Part shown: piece by piece, positions 23,956 through 32,242 of the stretch
Numbering within the stretch: position 1 is the first letter of the stretch
Layout of the letters: each line of letters opens with the position of its first letter
DNA from: Micromonospora sp. WMMD980
GTDB lineage: Bacteria; Actinomycetota; Actinomycetes; Mycobacteriales; Micromonosporaceae
Reading direction: 5' to 3'
Assembly: GCF_029626035.1 (NCBI RefSeq)
Contig: NZ_JARUBE010000003.1
Coordinates: 3,100,001 to 3,164,000, forward strand
Length of the DNA: 64,000 bases
Program-made: the position numbers and the translations under genes
The notes under the pieces: generated by a model
Told to the model about the DNA's origin: nothing
What the model saw: the letters and a program-made list of their open reading frames with translations, nothing else
The model's database searches: none

Positions 23956-23980
23956 CGTTCATCGCACACGAATGTGAACG
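23956..23980. promoter_or_regulatory. Inverted repeat upstream of the GDSL lipoprotein gene
   Basis: CGTTCA (23956-23961) and TGAACG (23975-23980) are perfect complements 13 bases apart, in a less GC-rich patch. A TAGGGT hexamer follows near 24039. It may be an operator for the gene at 24078. Confidence 0.35.
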
Positions 23981-24077
23981 ACAGGTGTCGATGCCGGAAA
24001 GGCGACAGACCTCCCGTACCGACGGTCGAGGCGCATAGGGTCGATCCGCCCTTGCGTGCCGCCGGACGGAGGACCGC

Positions 24078-24923
24078 ATGCCGCGACGCTGGATCGCCGC
24101 GCTCGCCTGCCTCGCCGCGCTCGTCGCGCTGGCCTGTGACGGCTCCGGCTCGGCCTCGCCCCGCCCCACCGAGTCGACCCGCCCCGGCGCGCCCCGGGTG
24201 CTGACCGCGCTCGGCGACTCGGTCAGCACCGGCTTCGGCTCCTGTCTCGTGCTGGTGAGCTGCGAACGCAACTCCTGGTCGACCGGGGACAGCCTGCGGG
24301 TGGAGAGCCTCTACCGGCGGCTGCGCGCGGACACGCCGGCGCTGCGCGCGGACAACCGGGCGGTGCCCGGCGCCCGCGCGGCAGGTCTCGCCGACCAGGC
24401 CCGGGCCGCGGTACGCGACAAGGCCGACCTGGTCACCGTGCTGACCGGGGCGAACGACGTGTGCCGGGGCGACGTCGACGCGATGACGCCCGTCGCCACG
24501 TTCCGCGACCAGGTCGACGCCGCGCTCGCCGTGCTGCGCAAGGGCCGGCCGAAGGCCCGGGTGCTGGTGGTCAGCATCCCGGACCTGCACCGGCTCTGGG
24601 AGATCGGGCACACCGAGTCGCGCGCCGTGCGGGCCTGGAAGCGGGGTGTCTGCCCGGCGCTGCTGGCCGACGCCACGTCGACAACGCCCGCCGTGACGGC
24701 CCGCCGGGCCCGCGTCAAGGATCGGATCGAGGCGTACGACGACCAGCTCCGCGCCGCCTGCCGGGGATACGGGTCGCGCTGCCGCTGGGACGGCGGCGCG
24801 GTGCACCGGCACCGGTTCAGCCTGGACCAGGTGAACGCGCTGGACTGGTTCCACCCCAACGCGGCCGGTCAGGGCCGGCTGGCCGAGGTGGCCTGGACCG
24901 CGTCCGGGTGGGCACGCGACTGA
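24078..24923 (+). CDS. SGNH/GDSL-type esterase lipoprotein
   Basis: 281 aa. The signal sequence ends in a lipobox, LVALAC, with C20 as the likely lipidated residue, so the protein should be anchored outside the membrane. SGNH blocks are present: LGDSVS (nucleophile S48), the G of VPGARAAG, TGANDV, and the catalytic Asp/His pair in DWFHPN (near 260-265). It would cleave esters on lipids, acylated sugars or similar. Neighbours do not reveal the substrate. Confidence 0.87.
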   Translation: MPRRWIAALACLAALVALACDGSGSASPRPTESTRPGAPRVLTALGDSVSTGFGSCLVLVSCERNSWSTGDSLRVESLYRRLRADTPALRADNRAVPGARAAGLADQARAAVRDKADLVTVLTGANDVCRGDVDAMTPVATFRDQVDAALAVLRKGRPKARVLVVSIPDLHRLWEIGHTESRAVRAWKRGVCPALLADATSTTPAVTARRARVKDRIEAYDDQLRAACRGYGSRCRWDGGAVHRHRFSLDQVNALDWFHPNAAGQGRLAEVAWTASGWARD

Positions 24924-24925
24924 AC

Positions 24926-24958
24926 CGGGCCGGTCCCGACGGGCCGGAGCCCGGTCAG
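24926..24958. terminator. Imperfect hairpin between convergent genes
   Basis: ACCGGGC and GCCCGGT form the outer stem around a GGCCGG-rich interior, between the GDSL stop and the convergent EcsC-family stop. There is no T tract. Confidence 0.4.
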
Positions 24959-25695
24959 GGCCGGCGCGGGCCGGGAAGCTGCCGGGGGCCGGCGGCGCGG
25001 TAGAGCGCGCGGGCCCGGTCGGCCAGCTCCTTCGTGGCCGAGGAGTTGGCCCAGGTGCCGAGGATGATCGCGGCGCCGGGGACGACCTTGGCGAACATCC
25101 GCTTGGCGGCGCGCACGCCGGCCATCCGGGCCAGCCGCACCCCGAGCTGGAGCATCACCCGGCCCAGCGCCCGATCACCTGCGGAGCCGAACAGCGCGCC
25201 GGCCCGTTCCCGGCCGGCGGCCACGCCCAGCGCCAGCCGGGCGGTCTCGGCGGCCTTGTGCACCCGCTGGAGCACCAGCAGGTCGGTGGCCCGGTCGGGG
25301 CTCGTCGGGTCGGCGCCGTAGGCGGCCGCCACGTGCAGCACCAGCCGGGCCTGGGTCCAGGCCAGCACGCCCACGTCGATCACCGCGCCGGGCAGCCCGG
25401 CGGCCCCGGAGACCGCGCCGGAGAGCCGGGCGTGGTTGACGAACTTGCGGACCGCCTGGTCGGCCAGTTGCTCGGGCGGCGCGTCCGGACGCTGCGCCCG
25501 TTCCCGGGACGCCCACTGCGCGGCCTCCGGGCCGAGCCGGCGCACCGCCTCCAGGGCAAGGTGCTCCGGCGCGTACTGCGGGTCCTCCCGCATCCGGTCC
25601 CAGAGGGTGGCCGGGGGCCCTTCGGGCGCCTCGACCGGCGGGACCGGGGTGGCGGGAACGGTGGGTTCCCCGTCGACGGGGGCGGGGTCGGTCAC
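24955..25695 (-). CDS. EcsC family protein
   Basis: 246 aa. The N-terminal 30 residues are Pro-rich and disordered. The rest is helical with amphipathic and moderately hydrophobic stretches (LSGAVSGAAGLPGAVIDVGVLAW, VVPGAAIILGTWAN), which matches the EcsC family. The family is named after a gene beside the Bacillus Ecs ABC transporter, and its biochemical role is unclear. It lies 41 bases from a small basic protein gene on the same strand. Confidence 0.75.
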   Translation of the reverse strand: MTDPAPVDGEPTVPATPVPPVEAPEGPPATLWDRMREDPQYAPEHLALEAVRRLGPEAAQWASRERAQRPDAPPEQLADQAVRKFVNHARLSGAVSGAAGLPGAVIDVGVLAWTQARLVLHVAAAYGADPTSPDRATDLLVLQRVHKAAETARLALGVAAGRERAGALFGSAGDRALGRVMLQLGVRLARMAGVRAAKRMFAKVVPGAAIILGTWANSSATKELADRARALYRAAGPRQLPGPRRP

Positions 25696-25736
25696 GGGAC
25701 GCTCCGGGGGTCGTGCGGCGGGGGGTGGACGGGCCG

Positions 25737-25886
25737 TCAGCGGCGACGCGTCGAGGTCAGGCGGTTGGCGACCTGCCGCAGGCGTTCCTGGTTCTGCGGC
25801 TTGGCCATCTCGCGCCGACCCCGGTCGACCAACTGCTGGCCGCGCGGCGAGCGGAGGAAGGCGGTGATCCGTTGCATCAGCGACAT
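25737..25886 (-). CDS. Small basic protein, 49 aa
   Basis: ATG 25886 with GGAGG nine bases upstream. The peptide is a basic amphipathic helix (MQRITAFLRSPRGQQLVDRGR, continuing with QNQERLRQVANRL). Proteins of this type, often near EcsC-family or DUF-type genes, are common in Micromonospora and Streptomyces. No function can be assigned. Confidence 0.6.
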   Translation of the reverse strand: MSLMQRITAFLRSPRGQQLVDRGRREMAKPQNQERLRQVANRLTSTRRR

Positions 25887-25977
25887 GGTGTCCTCCAGTC
25901 CGCGGTTCCCATCATGTGTACCTGGAACCGGCAAGTCCCTGGTACCCGAACCGGCGTTCCGGCAACCGTCCACCTCC

Positions 25978-26850
25978 TCAGCCGAGGATCTCGGCCACCA
26001 CCGCGCCCGCGTTCCACTCGTGCTGGGCGTACGCGTCGGGGAACGCCGAGATCTGCACCGCCTGGGCGGCGACGGAGAGCGGCAGGTCCTGCCAGCCGGG
26101 GATCTCCTCCAGCGCGGACAGGAACGCCCTGGTCGCGTACTCCGGGTCCATCAGCTCCTCGACGGTGCCCCAGCCGCTGCTCGGGCGCTGCTGGAAGAGC
26201 CCGACCGAGTCGTGGTCCCAGCCGATGGCCTGGTGCGGGTAGTTCTGCGACTCGGGCAGCACCCCGCTGGCGTAGTTGAGCAGCGTGCTCTCCTGCATCG
26301 CGGTGGCCACCGCGATGACCAGCCCGCGACGCGGCACGCCCATCTCCTTGCCGGCCCGGACGATCTTCACCGCGTTGTCCATCTGGACGCGGTCCAGGCC
26401 GGCGACCGGGACGATCCGGCGGGGCTTCGGCTTGGGCTCCGGCTTGGGCTTGACCTTCGCCTTCGGCGTGGCGGTCGGGGACGGGGCGGCGCTGGGGGTG
26501 GTCGGGGCGGTGCTCGGCCGGGCCAGGCTGCGCGAGGCGGCGTCGAGCGCCGCCCGCTCGGCGACCTCCGCCGCGGGGGCCGGCCGGGTGGCGCGGTCGG
26601 CCGCGCCGAAGCCGACCTGGCTGACGCCGACCAGCCCGAGGCAGCAGGCCGCGCCGGTGGCGACCACCAGCTTGGTGCGGCGGTTCACCGCACCCCGCAG
26701 GCGGGTACGCAGGGTTCCGGCGCCCTGCGGGGCGGCGGTGCGGTCGATGGAGGGGGTATCGTCTACCCGTTCGGTGGAGGGGGTTTCCTCCGAACGGCCA
26801 GTCGGGCGGGCGGGGCCGTTCGAGTCGTCGAGGGTGCCGTCGTCACGCAT
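25978..26850 (-). CDS. Secreted or anchored lytic-transglycosylase-like protein
   Basis: 290 aa. Residues 1-55 are polar and cytosolic, about 58-80 form a membrane helix (LVVATGAACCLGLVGVSQVGFG), and 95-145 are an Ala/Pro/Lys-rich wall-spanning linker (KAKVKPKPEPKPKP). The last 140 residues (AVATAMQESTLLNYASG, HDSVGLFQQRPSSGWGT) resemble the lysozyme-like fold of actinobacterial transglycosylase-type proteins. E in AMQES is the candidate catalytic Glu. A role in peptidoglycan remodelling is likely. TAGCCT six bases before the ATG suggests a leaderless transcript. Confidence 0.72.
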   Translation of the reverse strand: MRDDGTLDDSNGPARPTGRSEETPSTERVDDTPSIDRTAAPQGAGTLRTRLRGAVNRRTKLVVATGAACCLGLVGVSQVGFGAADRATRPAPAAEVAERAALDAASRSLARPSTAPTTPSAAPSPTATPKAKVKPKPEPKPKPRRIVPVAGLDRVQMDNAVKIVRAGKEMGVPRRGLVIAVATAMQESTLLNYASGVLPESQNYPHQAIGWDHDSVGLFQQRPSSGWGTVEELMDPEYATRAFLSALEEIPGWQDLPLSVAAQAVQISAFPDAYAQHEWNAGAVVAEILG

Positions 26851-26856
26851 CCGACG

Positions 26857-26862
26857 AGGCTA
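26857..26862 (-). promoter_or_regulatory. -10 element of a likely leaderless transcript
   Basis: TAGCCT on the minus strand, six bases from ATG 26850, so the mRNA would start at the start codon. The rest of the gap up to 27241 (about 380 bases) holds no gene I can support. Confidence 0.45.
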
Positions 26863-27241
26863 GGCAGGGCAAACCGGGATCACCCAGGCCCAAAGGGTGG
26901 CCCTCGCCACACTTCATCCCCTCTCAGCCGGACATCGCGGGAAGCGCGGGCCCGGTCCGGCACCAACCTCGCGGACCGGGCGAACCTCCGGTACGCCACG
27001 GGGCGGGGGCGCTCGGGCAGGATCCTCGCAACCGCTCCCCCCGCCGCCGATGATCGACTAACTCGTCCTTTCGGCCGAGCCGGGATGGACCGCGCGACCG
27101 GGGCGTGGCCGAACTGTGATCATGTTCCGGGCACCGGACGGGTCCGTAACGGAATGGACCACGCCCCCCGGTACGTTTGCCGAGTCGGGGACGCGCCGTC
27201 GCGCGGCACTCCCCGTACGTGTCGACAGGGAGGACCCACCG

Positions 27242-28162
27242 GTGCTCGACCCACACGAGCTCTACGAACTCACCGACGAGCTGCCCGACCTCGGTCAGCC
27301 GGTGCTGATCCAGGCGCTCACCGGCTTCGTCGACGCGGGCAGCGCCACCCGGCTGGCCCGGGAGCAGCTGCTCACCTCGCTGGACGCGCGGACGATCGCC
27401 CGGTTCGACGTCGACCAGATGTTCGACTACCGCTCCCGGCGCCCGGTGATGACCTTCGTCGAGGACCACTGGGCCGAGTACGACGCCCCGGAACTCGAGC
27501 TGCACCTGCTGCACGACGACGACGAGACGCCGTTCCTCCTGCTCACCGGCCCCGAGCCGGACCTGCAGTGGGAACGCTTCGTGGCCGCCGTCGCCGGGTT
27601 GTCGACCCGCCTCGACGTCCGGCTCACCGTCGGGCTCAACTCCATCCCGATGGCCGTGCCGCACACCCGGCCCAGCGGCGTCACCGCGCACGCCACCCGG
27701 CCGGAGCTGATCGCCGGGCACGAGCCCTGGCTGCAGAAGGTGCAGGTGCCGGCCAGCGTCGGGCACCTGCTGGAATACCGGCTCGGCGAGCAGGGCCGCG
27801 ACGCCCTGGGCTTCGCCGCGCACGTGCCGCACTACGTCGCCCAGACCGAATACCCGGCCGCCGCGGAGGCGCTGCTCGCCGCCGTGTCCAAGGGCACCGG
27901 CCTGCTGTTGCCGCGCGACGGCCTGCGCGCCGCCGCCGAGACGATCCGGGTGGAGATCGACCGTCAGGTGGCCCAGACCGAGGAGGCGGCCACGCTGGTC
28001 CGGGCGCTGGAGGAGCAGTACGACGCGTTCGCCCGCGGGCGCGGCGAGAAGAACCTGCTCGCCGCCGAGACCGGCCCGCTGCCCACCGCCGACGAGCTGG
28101 GCGCCGAGCTGGAACGCTTCCTCGCCGAGCAGACCCACCCGGGCGACACCCCGGAGCGCTGA
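27242..28162 (+). CDS. PAC2 family protein
   Basis: 306 aa from GTG 27242, chosen for GGGAGG nine bases upstream. The sequence (LIQALTGFVDAGSATRLAREQLL, RFDVDQMFDYRSRRP, LLTGPEPDLQWERF, GLNSIPMAVPHTRP) matches the PAC2 family, related to eukaryotic proteasome assembly chaperone 2. Actinobacteria carry both a 20S proteasome and PAC2 proteins, but the bacterial PAC2 role is not settled. The last 70 residues are helical and charged. No proteasome genes are in the window. Confidence 0.85.
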   Translation: MLDPHELYELTDELPDLGQPVLIQALTGFVDAGSATRLAREQLLTSLDARTIARFDVDQMFDYRSRRPVMTFVEDHWAEYDAPELELHLLHDDDETPFLLLTGPEPDLQWERFVAAVAGLSTRLDVRLTVGLNSIPMAVPHTRPSGVTAHATRPELIAGHEPWLQKVQVPASVGHLLEYRLGEQGRDALGFAAHVPHYVAQTEYPAAAEALLAAVSKGTGLLLPRDGLRAAAETIRVEIDRQVAQTEEAATLVRALEEQYDAFARGRGEKNLLAAETGPLPTADELGAELERFLAEQTHPGDTPER

Positions 28163-28199
28163 GCGGGCGCGGCCGAACCGGATGCGGCAGGCTGGGACC

Positions 28200-28997
28200 A
28201 TGCGCCTGGCGACCTGGAACGTCAACTCGGTGAAGGCCCGCCTCCCCCGGCTGCTCGACTGGCTGGCCGGCACGAAGCCCGACGTCGTCTGCCTCCAGGA
28301 GACGAAGTGCCCGGACGGGGCGTTCCCCGTCGCCGAGGTGGGCGAGCTGGGCTACGAGGTGGCCAGCCACAGCGACGGCAGGTGGAACGGCGTGGCCGTG
28401 CTGTCCCGGGTCGGGCTGGCCGACGTGACGGTCGGCTTCCCCGGCGAACCCGGGTTCCCCGAGCCCGAGGCCCGCGCCATCGCCGCCACCTGCGACGGGG
28501 TCCGGGTCTGGTCGGTGTACGTGCCGAACGGCCGCGCCCCCGACGACCCGCACTACGCCTACAAGCTGGCCTGGTTCGCCGCGCTGCGCGACGCGCTGGA
28601 GCCGGAGGTGGCCGCCGGCCCGCCGCTCGCCGTCTGCGGCGACTTCAACGTCGCGCCGACCGACGCCGACGTCTGGGACCCGGCGCTGTTCGCCACCTCC
28701 ACCCACGTCACGCCGGCCGAACGGGCCGCCCTTGCCGCGCTGCGCGACCTCGGCCTGGCGGACGTGGTGCCCACCCCGATGAAGGGGCCGCACCCGTACA
28801 CCTACTGGGACTACCGGGCCGGGATGTTCCACCAGAACAAGGGCATGCGGATCGACCTGGTCTACGCCACCGCGCCGTTCGCCGACGCGGTCCGCGCCGC
28901 CTACGTGGACCGGGAGGCCCGCAAGGGCAAGGGCCCCTCCGACCACGCCCCGATCGTGGTCGACGCCGACCGGGTGCCGGCCGTCGAGGCGCTCTGA
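28200..28997 (+). CDS. xthA: Exodeoxyribonuclease III
   Basis: 265 aa, typical length. Exonuclease-endonuclease-phosphatase motifs in order: ATWNVNSVKARL, LQETKCPD with the metal-binding Glu, YVPNGRAP, GDFNVAPTDADVWD, IDLVYAT and the C-terminal SDHAPI with the catalytic His. It removes 3'-blocked ends and cuts at abasic sites in base-excision repair. CAGGCT seven bases before ATG 28200 and the lack of a Shine-Dalgarno suggest a leaderless mRNA. Confidence 0.92.
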   Translation: MRLATWNVNSVKARLPRLLDWLAGTKPDVVCLQETKCPDGAFPVAEVGELGYEVASHSDGRWNGVAVLSRVGLADVTVGFPGEPGFPEPEARAIAATCDGVRVWSVYVPNGRAPDDPHYAYKLAWFAALRDALEPEVAAGPPLAVCGDFNVAPTDADVWDPALFATSTHVTPAERAALAALRDLGLADVVPTPMKGPHPYTYWDYRAGMFHQNKGMRIDLVYATAPFADAVRAAYVDREARKGKGPSDHAPIVVDADRVPAVEAL

Positions 28998-29004
28998 GCC
29001 GCCG

Positions 29005-29010
29005 TAGGGT
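29005..29010 (+). promoter_or_regulatory. -10 element of the ABM gene
   Basis: TAGGGT, six bases before ATG 29017, in the 19-base gap after xthA. It fits a leaderless start. Confidence 0.45.
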
Positions 29011-29016
29011 GGACGC

Positions 29017-29337
29017 ATGGCAGTCGTGAAGATCAACGCGATCGACGTCCCGCCCGGCGCCGGCGAGGAGCTGGAGAGGCGGTTCGCGGCCCGGGCCGGC
29101 GCGGTGGAGAACTTCCCCGGCTTCCTCGGCTTCGAGCTGCTGCGCCCGGTCGCCGGCGAGACCCGCTACTTCGTCTACACCCGCTGGGAGACGGAGGAGG
29201 CCTACCAGGCCTGGGCGCAGGGCCCCTCCCGCGCCGCACACGCCACCGACGGCCCCGAGCCCCGCCAGCCGGTAGCCACCGGCGCCACGCTGCTGGAGTT
29301 CGAGGTGGCCCTCCAGGTCCCCACCCCCACCTCCTGA
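29017..29337 (+). CDS. Antibiotic biosynthesis monooxygenase (ABM) family protein
   Basis: 106 aa, a single ferredoxin-like ABM domain: VVKINAIDVPPGAGEELERRF, FPGFLGFELLRPV, YFVYTRWETEEAYQAW, then a C-terminal strand LLEFEVAL. The FPGFLGFELL and RWETEEAYQAW segments resemble the HmoB/IsdG-like branch, some of which degrade heme; the exact reaction is unknown. A decayed copy of the last third of this gene lies at 33425-33580, on the far side of the accessory island. Confidence 0.82.
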   Translation: MAVVKINAIDVPPGAGEELERRFAARAGAVENFPGFLGFELLRPVAGETRYFVYTRWETEEAYQAWAQGPSRAAHATDGPEPRQPVATGATLLEFEVALQVPTPTS

Positions 29338-29376
29338 CCCCCCGCCCCACGCCGCCCCACCCCGCCGACCCACGGC

Positions 29377-29437
29377 GTCGATCATGAAGTTAGCCGCACA
29401 TATTGTCCGAATTGTCGCCGCCAACTTCATGATCGAC
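29377..29437. repeat. Long hairpin with ATCATGAAGTT arms
   Basis: GTCGATCATGAAGTT (29377-29391) pairs with AACTTCATGATCGAC (29423-29437), and the stem continues for several bases. The loop of about 20 bases is AT-rich. A hairpin with similar arm wording is at 44008. It may end the ABM transcript. Confidence 0.65.
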
Positions 29438-29456
29438 CCCGCGAGCGACGCGGCGG

Positions 29457-29669
29457 TCAGGGCTTCCGCAGCATGATCGAGGCGTAGTGGGCGTAGCGCT
29501 CCAGGGCCCAGTCGAGCTGGGCGCAGGAGTGCAGGTCACGGCATTGCAGGCACCCGCCGGCCCGGCAGGGCCGATCAGCCGAGCGGGTCGAGTGGGCATT
29601 GACGATCCGGTGCGCCGGGCCTGTCCGACACCGCCCCGAACGTCCCCCGAGGGCGTCGCCGCCCGATGC
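29457..29669 (-). pseudogene. 3' remnant of a Cys-rich protein gene
   Basis: A 70-codon frame ending at TGA 29459-29457 and limited upstream by a stop at 29672-29670 contains no ATG, GTG or TTG. Its last 40 residues look like real protein: CLQCRDLHSCAQLDWALERY followed by AHYASIMLRKP, with a CxxC plus a third Cys. The upstream part is less convincing and is also covered by sequence of the next feature. I read it as the tail of a gene whose 5' part was replaced when the island formed. Confidence 0.4.
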
Positions 29670-29728
29670 TTACGCCCTGGTCACCCCGGGTACCGGCCTC
29701 ACCAGCCAACCCACCCCCGGAGGTCGCC

Positions 29729-30330
29729 GTGAGCGCAACCGCACTCGCCCTCGCCCTCTCTCCCACGCCCGCCCCGAGCGACGATTCCGACCTGCTCGGC
29801 GGCGTCGTCGGGGGCGTCACCGGGACCGTTGACGGCGTGCTCGGCACCGTCCCGAGGCTCGCCCCCTCCCCTACCCCTGAGTCACCCACCGCGCCGGCCC
29901 CGGACCGCACCCGGGCCACATCCGCGCCTGCCCCCGCGAAGTCGGTAGCGGCCACTACAGCAGGCCGCACGGCCACCCCCGCGAAGCCCGCCGCGCCAGC
30001 GCCTAGCCCGTCGCGGGCGGTCGTCCGGCCGGAGGCCGTGAGCGTGCCCGTGCCGTCCGGCGCGGCGTCGACCGAGGCCCCGCTTCCGGCCGCCGCTGTC
30101 CCTGCGCAGCGCACCGCGGATTTCTCCATGCCGGAGCAGCGCACCGTTACGTCTTCGGCCTGGCCGCTCTGGCACTGCCCGCCGGCTGGCTCGCTGTGCG
30201 CCGTGCTCGCCGGGAGCGGGCGCCGGCTGAGGTCTTCGAGGAGGCATACGAGCTGGGCCGCGCCGACGAGCGGACCACCGCCGAGCAGCCTGCCGCGAAG
30301 GTGCTGCGGCTCCTGCGCCACCGGGCCTAG
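29729..30330 (+). pseudogene. Frameshifted Pro/Ala-rich membrane-anchored protein
   Basis: From GTG 29729, with GGAGGTCGCC upstream, the first frame encodes about 140 residues: SATALALALSPTPAPSDD, a LGGVVGGVTGTVDGVLGTV segment and a long Pro/Ala/Ser linker. Near 30110-30150 good coding moves to another frame, which reads HRYVFGLAALALPAGWLAV (a membrane helix) and a charged cytosolic tail (RRERAPAEVFEEAYELGRAD) to TAG 30328-30330. Together they make one secreted, C-terminally anchored protein split by a frameshift. Sequencing error or programmed shifting are alternatives. Confidence 0.5.
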
Positions 30331-30343
30331 CCTTGGACGTGCG

Positions 30344-30372
30344 AAAGCCCCCGACGTGCGCCGGGGGCATTC
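30344..30372. terminator. Hairpin terminator between convergent units of the island
   Basis: GCCCCCG (30347-30353) pairs with CGGGGGC (30362-30368), flanked by A/T on both sides. It can serve the frameshifted gene on the plus strand and the DUF397 gene on the minus strand. Confidence 0.65.
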
Positions 30373-30384
30373 GTCTGTGCTGGG

Positions 30385-30585
30385 TCAGCCGACGGGGCCG
30401 ATGCGCTTCGCGAAGTCCACGAAGCCTTGCCAGGTCGCCGGCTCGAAAGCAAGCGCCGGCCCGTTCGGGTCCTTGGAGTCCCGCACGCCAACGACGCCGG
30501 GCAGGTTGTCCGCTACCTCCACGCAGTTACCGCCGCCGGAGCCGCTGCGGGATGACTTGCGCCAGTGAGCGCCGATCAGGTCCAC
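30385..30585 (-). CDS. DUF397 domain protein
   Basis: 66 aa from GTG 30585. The sequence WRKSSRSGSGGGNCVEVAD, GVRDSKDPNGPALAF, WQGFVDFAK is a textbook DUF397 domain. These small proteins are encoded next to XRE-type regulators throughout actinobacteria and appear to work with them as pairs; in Streptomyces, BldB and related small proteins belong to the same general type of system. Its start overlaps the end of the regulator gene by 10 bases, which means translational coupling. Confidence 0.88.
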   Translation of the reverse strand: MDLIGAHWRKSSRSGSGGGNCVEVADNLPGVVGVRDSKDPNGPALAFEPATWQGFVDFAKRIGPVG

Positions 30586-31373
30586 GAGTTCACAACTTCC
30601 TTCATCAGCTCGATTGACTGGCGGCGGGGTAGGGCCTCGTTGCGGACCGTCCACCTCGTCATCAGAGTATCCACATCGGCTGGTTTCTCGATGACCACCC
30701 CGCCGAGCTGGTTTTCCATCTCCCCTAGCCAGGTGTGCTCGGGCGAGCGCGCAAGGCTGAAGGGCCCGGTCAGGCCGACGTGCATACTGATGTCGTCTGG
30801 CAGTACGTGCACGCTGATGTTTGGCCGTTCCGCGAGCGCAATCAAGTGCTTTATTTGACCGGCCATGACCTGCCGGAAGTCTTCCCGCGCCCGGCGTAGC
30901 ACCGCCTCGGCGATGACAGCGATGAACTGCGGGGCGTTGCCGCCGGTCAGAATCGTTTGCCGCTCCATCCGATCGGCTAGCCGCCGGTCGACCTCTTCAT
31001 CGCTGAGCGTGTCGTCGCACCGGATGACGGCACGGGCGTAGTCCTCCGTTTGAAGCAGTCCCGGGACGAGCGACGGTTGCCAGCATCGGAGCTGCGTCGC
31101 GGCGCGCTCCGCGTCGAGCCAGGGCAGGAACCATGACGGCACGTCTAGCTTCTCCACCAGGCGCTCAAACATGCCGCCGGTGCTGAGCGCCCTGTCGGAC
31201 CCCTTAATGAAGTCCATGGTGAGCGCCCGTGTGCTGCCCTCTATCGCGCTGACGTGCGATGCGCTGAAGCCTGCAACCCGCCCGAACGCCTCTTGCGTCA
31301 TCCCGGAGGCCCCTCGGGCACGGCGGATCTCGCTGACGATGAACAGCGCGAGCGGGTGCGGCAAGTCGGCCAT
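30576..31373 (-). CDS. XRE-family regulator with DUF5753 domain
   Basis: 265 aa from ATG 31373 (a start five codons upstream is possible). N-terminal HTH at about 10-65 (IRRARGASGMTQEAFGRVAG, FSASHVSAIEGSTRAL). The DUF5753 domain (about 85-260) begins with the conserved YxxLE-like WQPSLVPGLLQTEDYARAVI segment and contains VLPDDISMHVGLTGPFSL. This family pairs with DUF397 proteins. It probably represses or activates genes of the island; the divergent gene at 31603 is the obvious candidate target. Confidence 0.88.
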   Translation of the reverse strand: MADLPHPLALFIVSEIRRARGASGMTQEAFGRVAGFSASHVSAIEGSTRALTMDFIKGSDRALSTGGMFERLVEKLDVPSWFLPWLDAERAATQLRCWQPSLVPGLLQTEDYARAVIRCDDTLSDEEVDRRLADRMERQTILTGGNAPQFIAVIAEAVLRRAREDFRQVMAGQIKHLIALAERPNISVHVLPDDISMHVGLTGPFSLARSPEHTWLGEMENQLGGVVIEKPADVDTLMTRWTVRNEALPRRQSIELMKEVVNSWT

Positions 31374-31539
31374 CAACGGTCCCCACACCTTGAGATCAAC
31401 TATTCACGCCTCTACAGGTCGGCGACTTGGCCGCCCGGCCCCGCCCACCTGCACGAAGGGCCTTCCGAGGGTAGCGGCCTCCACACCAGAGTGTCACTAA
31501 CGGAACCGCTTGCGGAGCACGAGCCGGGGGCGGAACCGA

Positions 31540-31578
31540 GCGGAGCCGTCTCGGGAAGGGGCGGGGCGGCTCCGCTTT
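31540..31578 (+). terminator. Hairpin in the divergent leader upstream of 31603
   Basis: GCGGAGCCG (31540-31548) pairs perfectly with CGGCTCCGC (31567-31575), followed by TTT. It lies 25 bases before the start of the 58-aa gene, so it could be an attenuator or an operator rather than a simple terminator. Confidence 0.45.
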
Positions 31579-31602
31579 CTCACCGACCGAAGGAGGCCAG
31601 CC

Positions 31603-31779
31603 GTGCGACTCCGGTTCTGGCGCTGTGACCCCGATTCGCCGAAGCCCGGCCCGCGTCCGGCACCGCAGCGCCCGGCGTGGGCCACTGCCCCGACCGATGT
31701 TTTCCCGACCACCAACCCGGGCCGTGCGGGCAACCTCACGCCGGCTCAGACGTTTCGCGCGAACGGGGGCCATCGGTGA
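31603..31779 (+). CDS. Small hypothetical protein of the XRE/DUF397 island, 58 aa
   Basis: GTG start with AAGGAGG six bases upstream, a very strong ribosome binding site. The peptide starts MRLRFWRCD and is Pro-rich. The C-terminus AGNLTPAQTFRANGGHR resembles small proteins found beside XRE-DUF5753 genes in actinobacteria. Its stop overlaps the next start in GTGA, so the two are coupled. No function is known. Confidence 0.6.
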   Translation: MRLRFWRCDPDSPKPGPRPAPQRPAWATAPTDVFPTTNPGRAGNLTPAQTFRANGGHR

Positions 31780-32111
31780 TCACGTCGATTCTGCCGTTCC
31801 CGACGCCGGGCCCTGAAGCCAAGCACCCGGGCTACCACACCAGTACGGAGCCGCCGCACACACCGTTGCGCCCATCGTGGGCCTGCCGTGCCTGCGGCCA
31901 GCCGTGGCCGTGCCCGCACGCCCGGCTTCTGCTGCGGGTCGACTACGAGACCGACATGCCCGGTCTGACGATCTACCTCGCCGGCCTCATGTATGAGGCG
32001 ATGCGGGACCTCTACTACCTGAACCCGCACGACGGTCAGAGCCCGAGCGAGATGTTCGAGCGCTTTGTGGGGTGGGGCCCGTTCAGGCGTTCGATCGTAG
32101 GCCGGCCCTGA
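31776..32111 (+). CDS. WxCxxCGxPWPC-motif protein, 111 aa
   Basis: GTG start overlapping the previous stop by four bases. The hallmark is SWACRACGQPWPCPHARLLL near residues 38-57, with three cysteines in C-x2-C-x6-C spacing plus His. A helical C-terminal part follows (LTIYLAGLMYEAMRDLYYL, SPSEMFERFVGW). Such proteins are widespread in Streptomyces and relatives beside XRE/DUF397 pairs and are often misnamed. The Cys/His cluster suggests metal binding. Function unproven. Confidence 0.65.
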   Translation: MITSILPFPTPGPEAKHPGYHTSTEPPHTPLRPSWACRACGQPWPCPHARLLLRVDYETDMPGLTIYLAGLMYEAMRDLYYLNPHDGQSPSEMFERFVGWGPFRRSIVGRP

Positions 32112-32242
32112 TGGCGCGGCCGATTTTGCCGAGGGAGCGCGGGCCGCCTGCCTCGGCCTCGCGCGCAGGCTCCCAGGCCCTACCAGCACGCAACGCGCAC
32201 AAAGATTCCCCCACACGCAGCGAGAGCACAGAAGGGCTTTCC

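Noticed and set aside
29599..29832. Short plus-strand frame across the start of the frameshifted island gene
   Set aside because: Out of frame with the better-supported GTG 29729 gene and without a ribosome binding site or domain.
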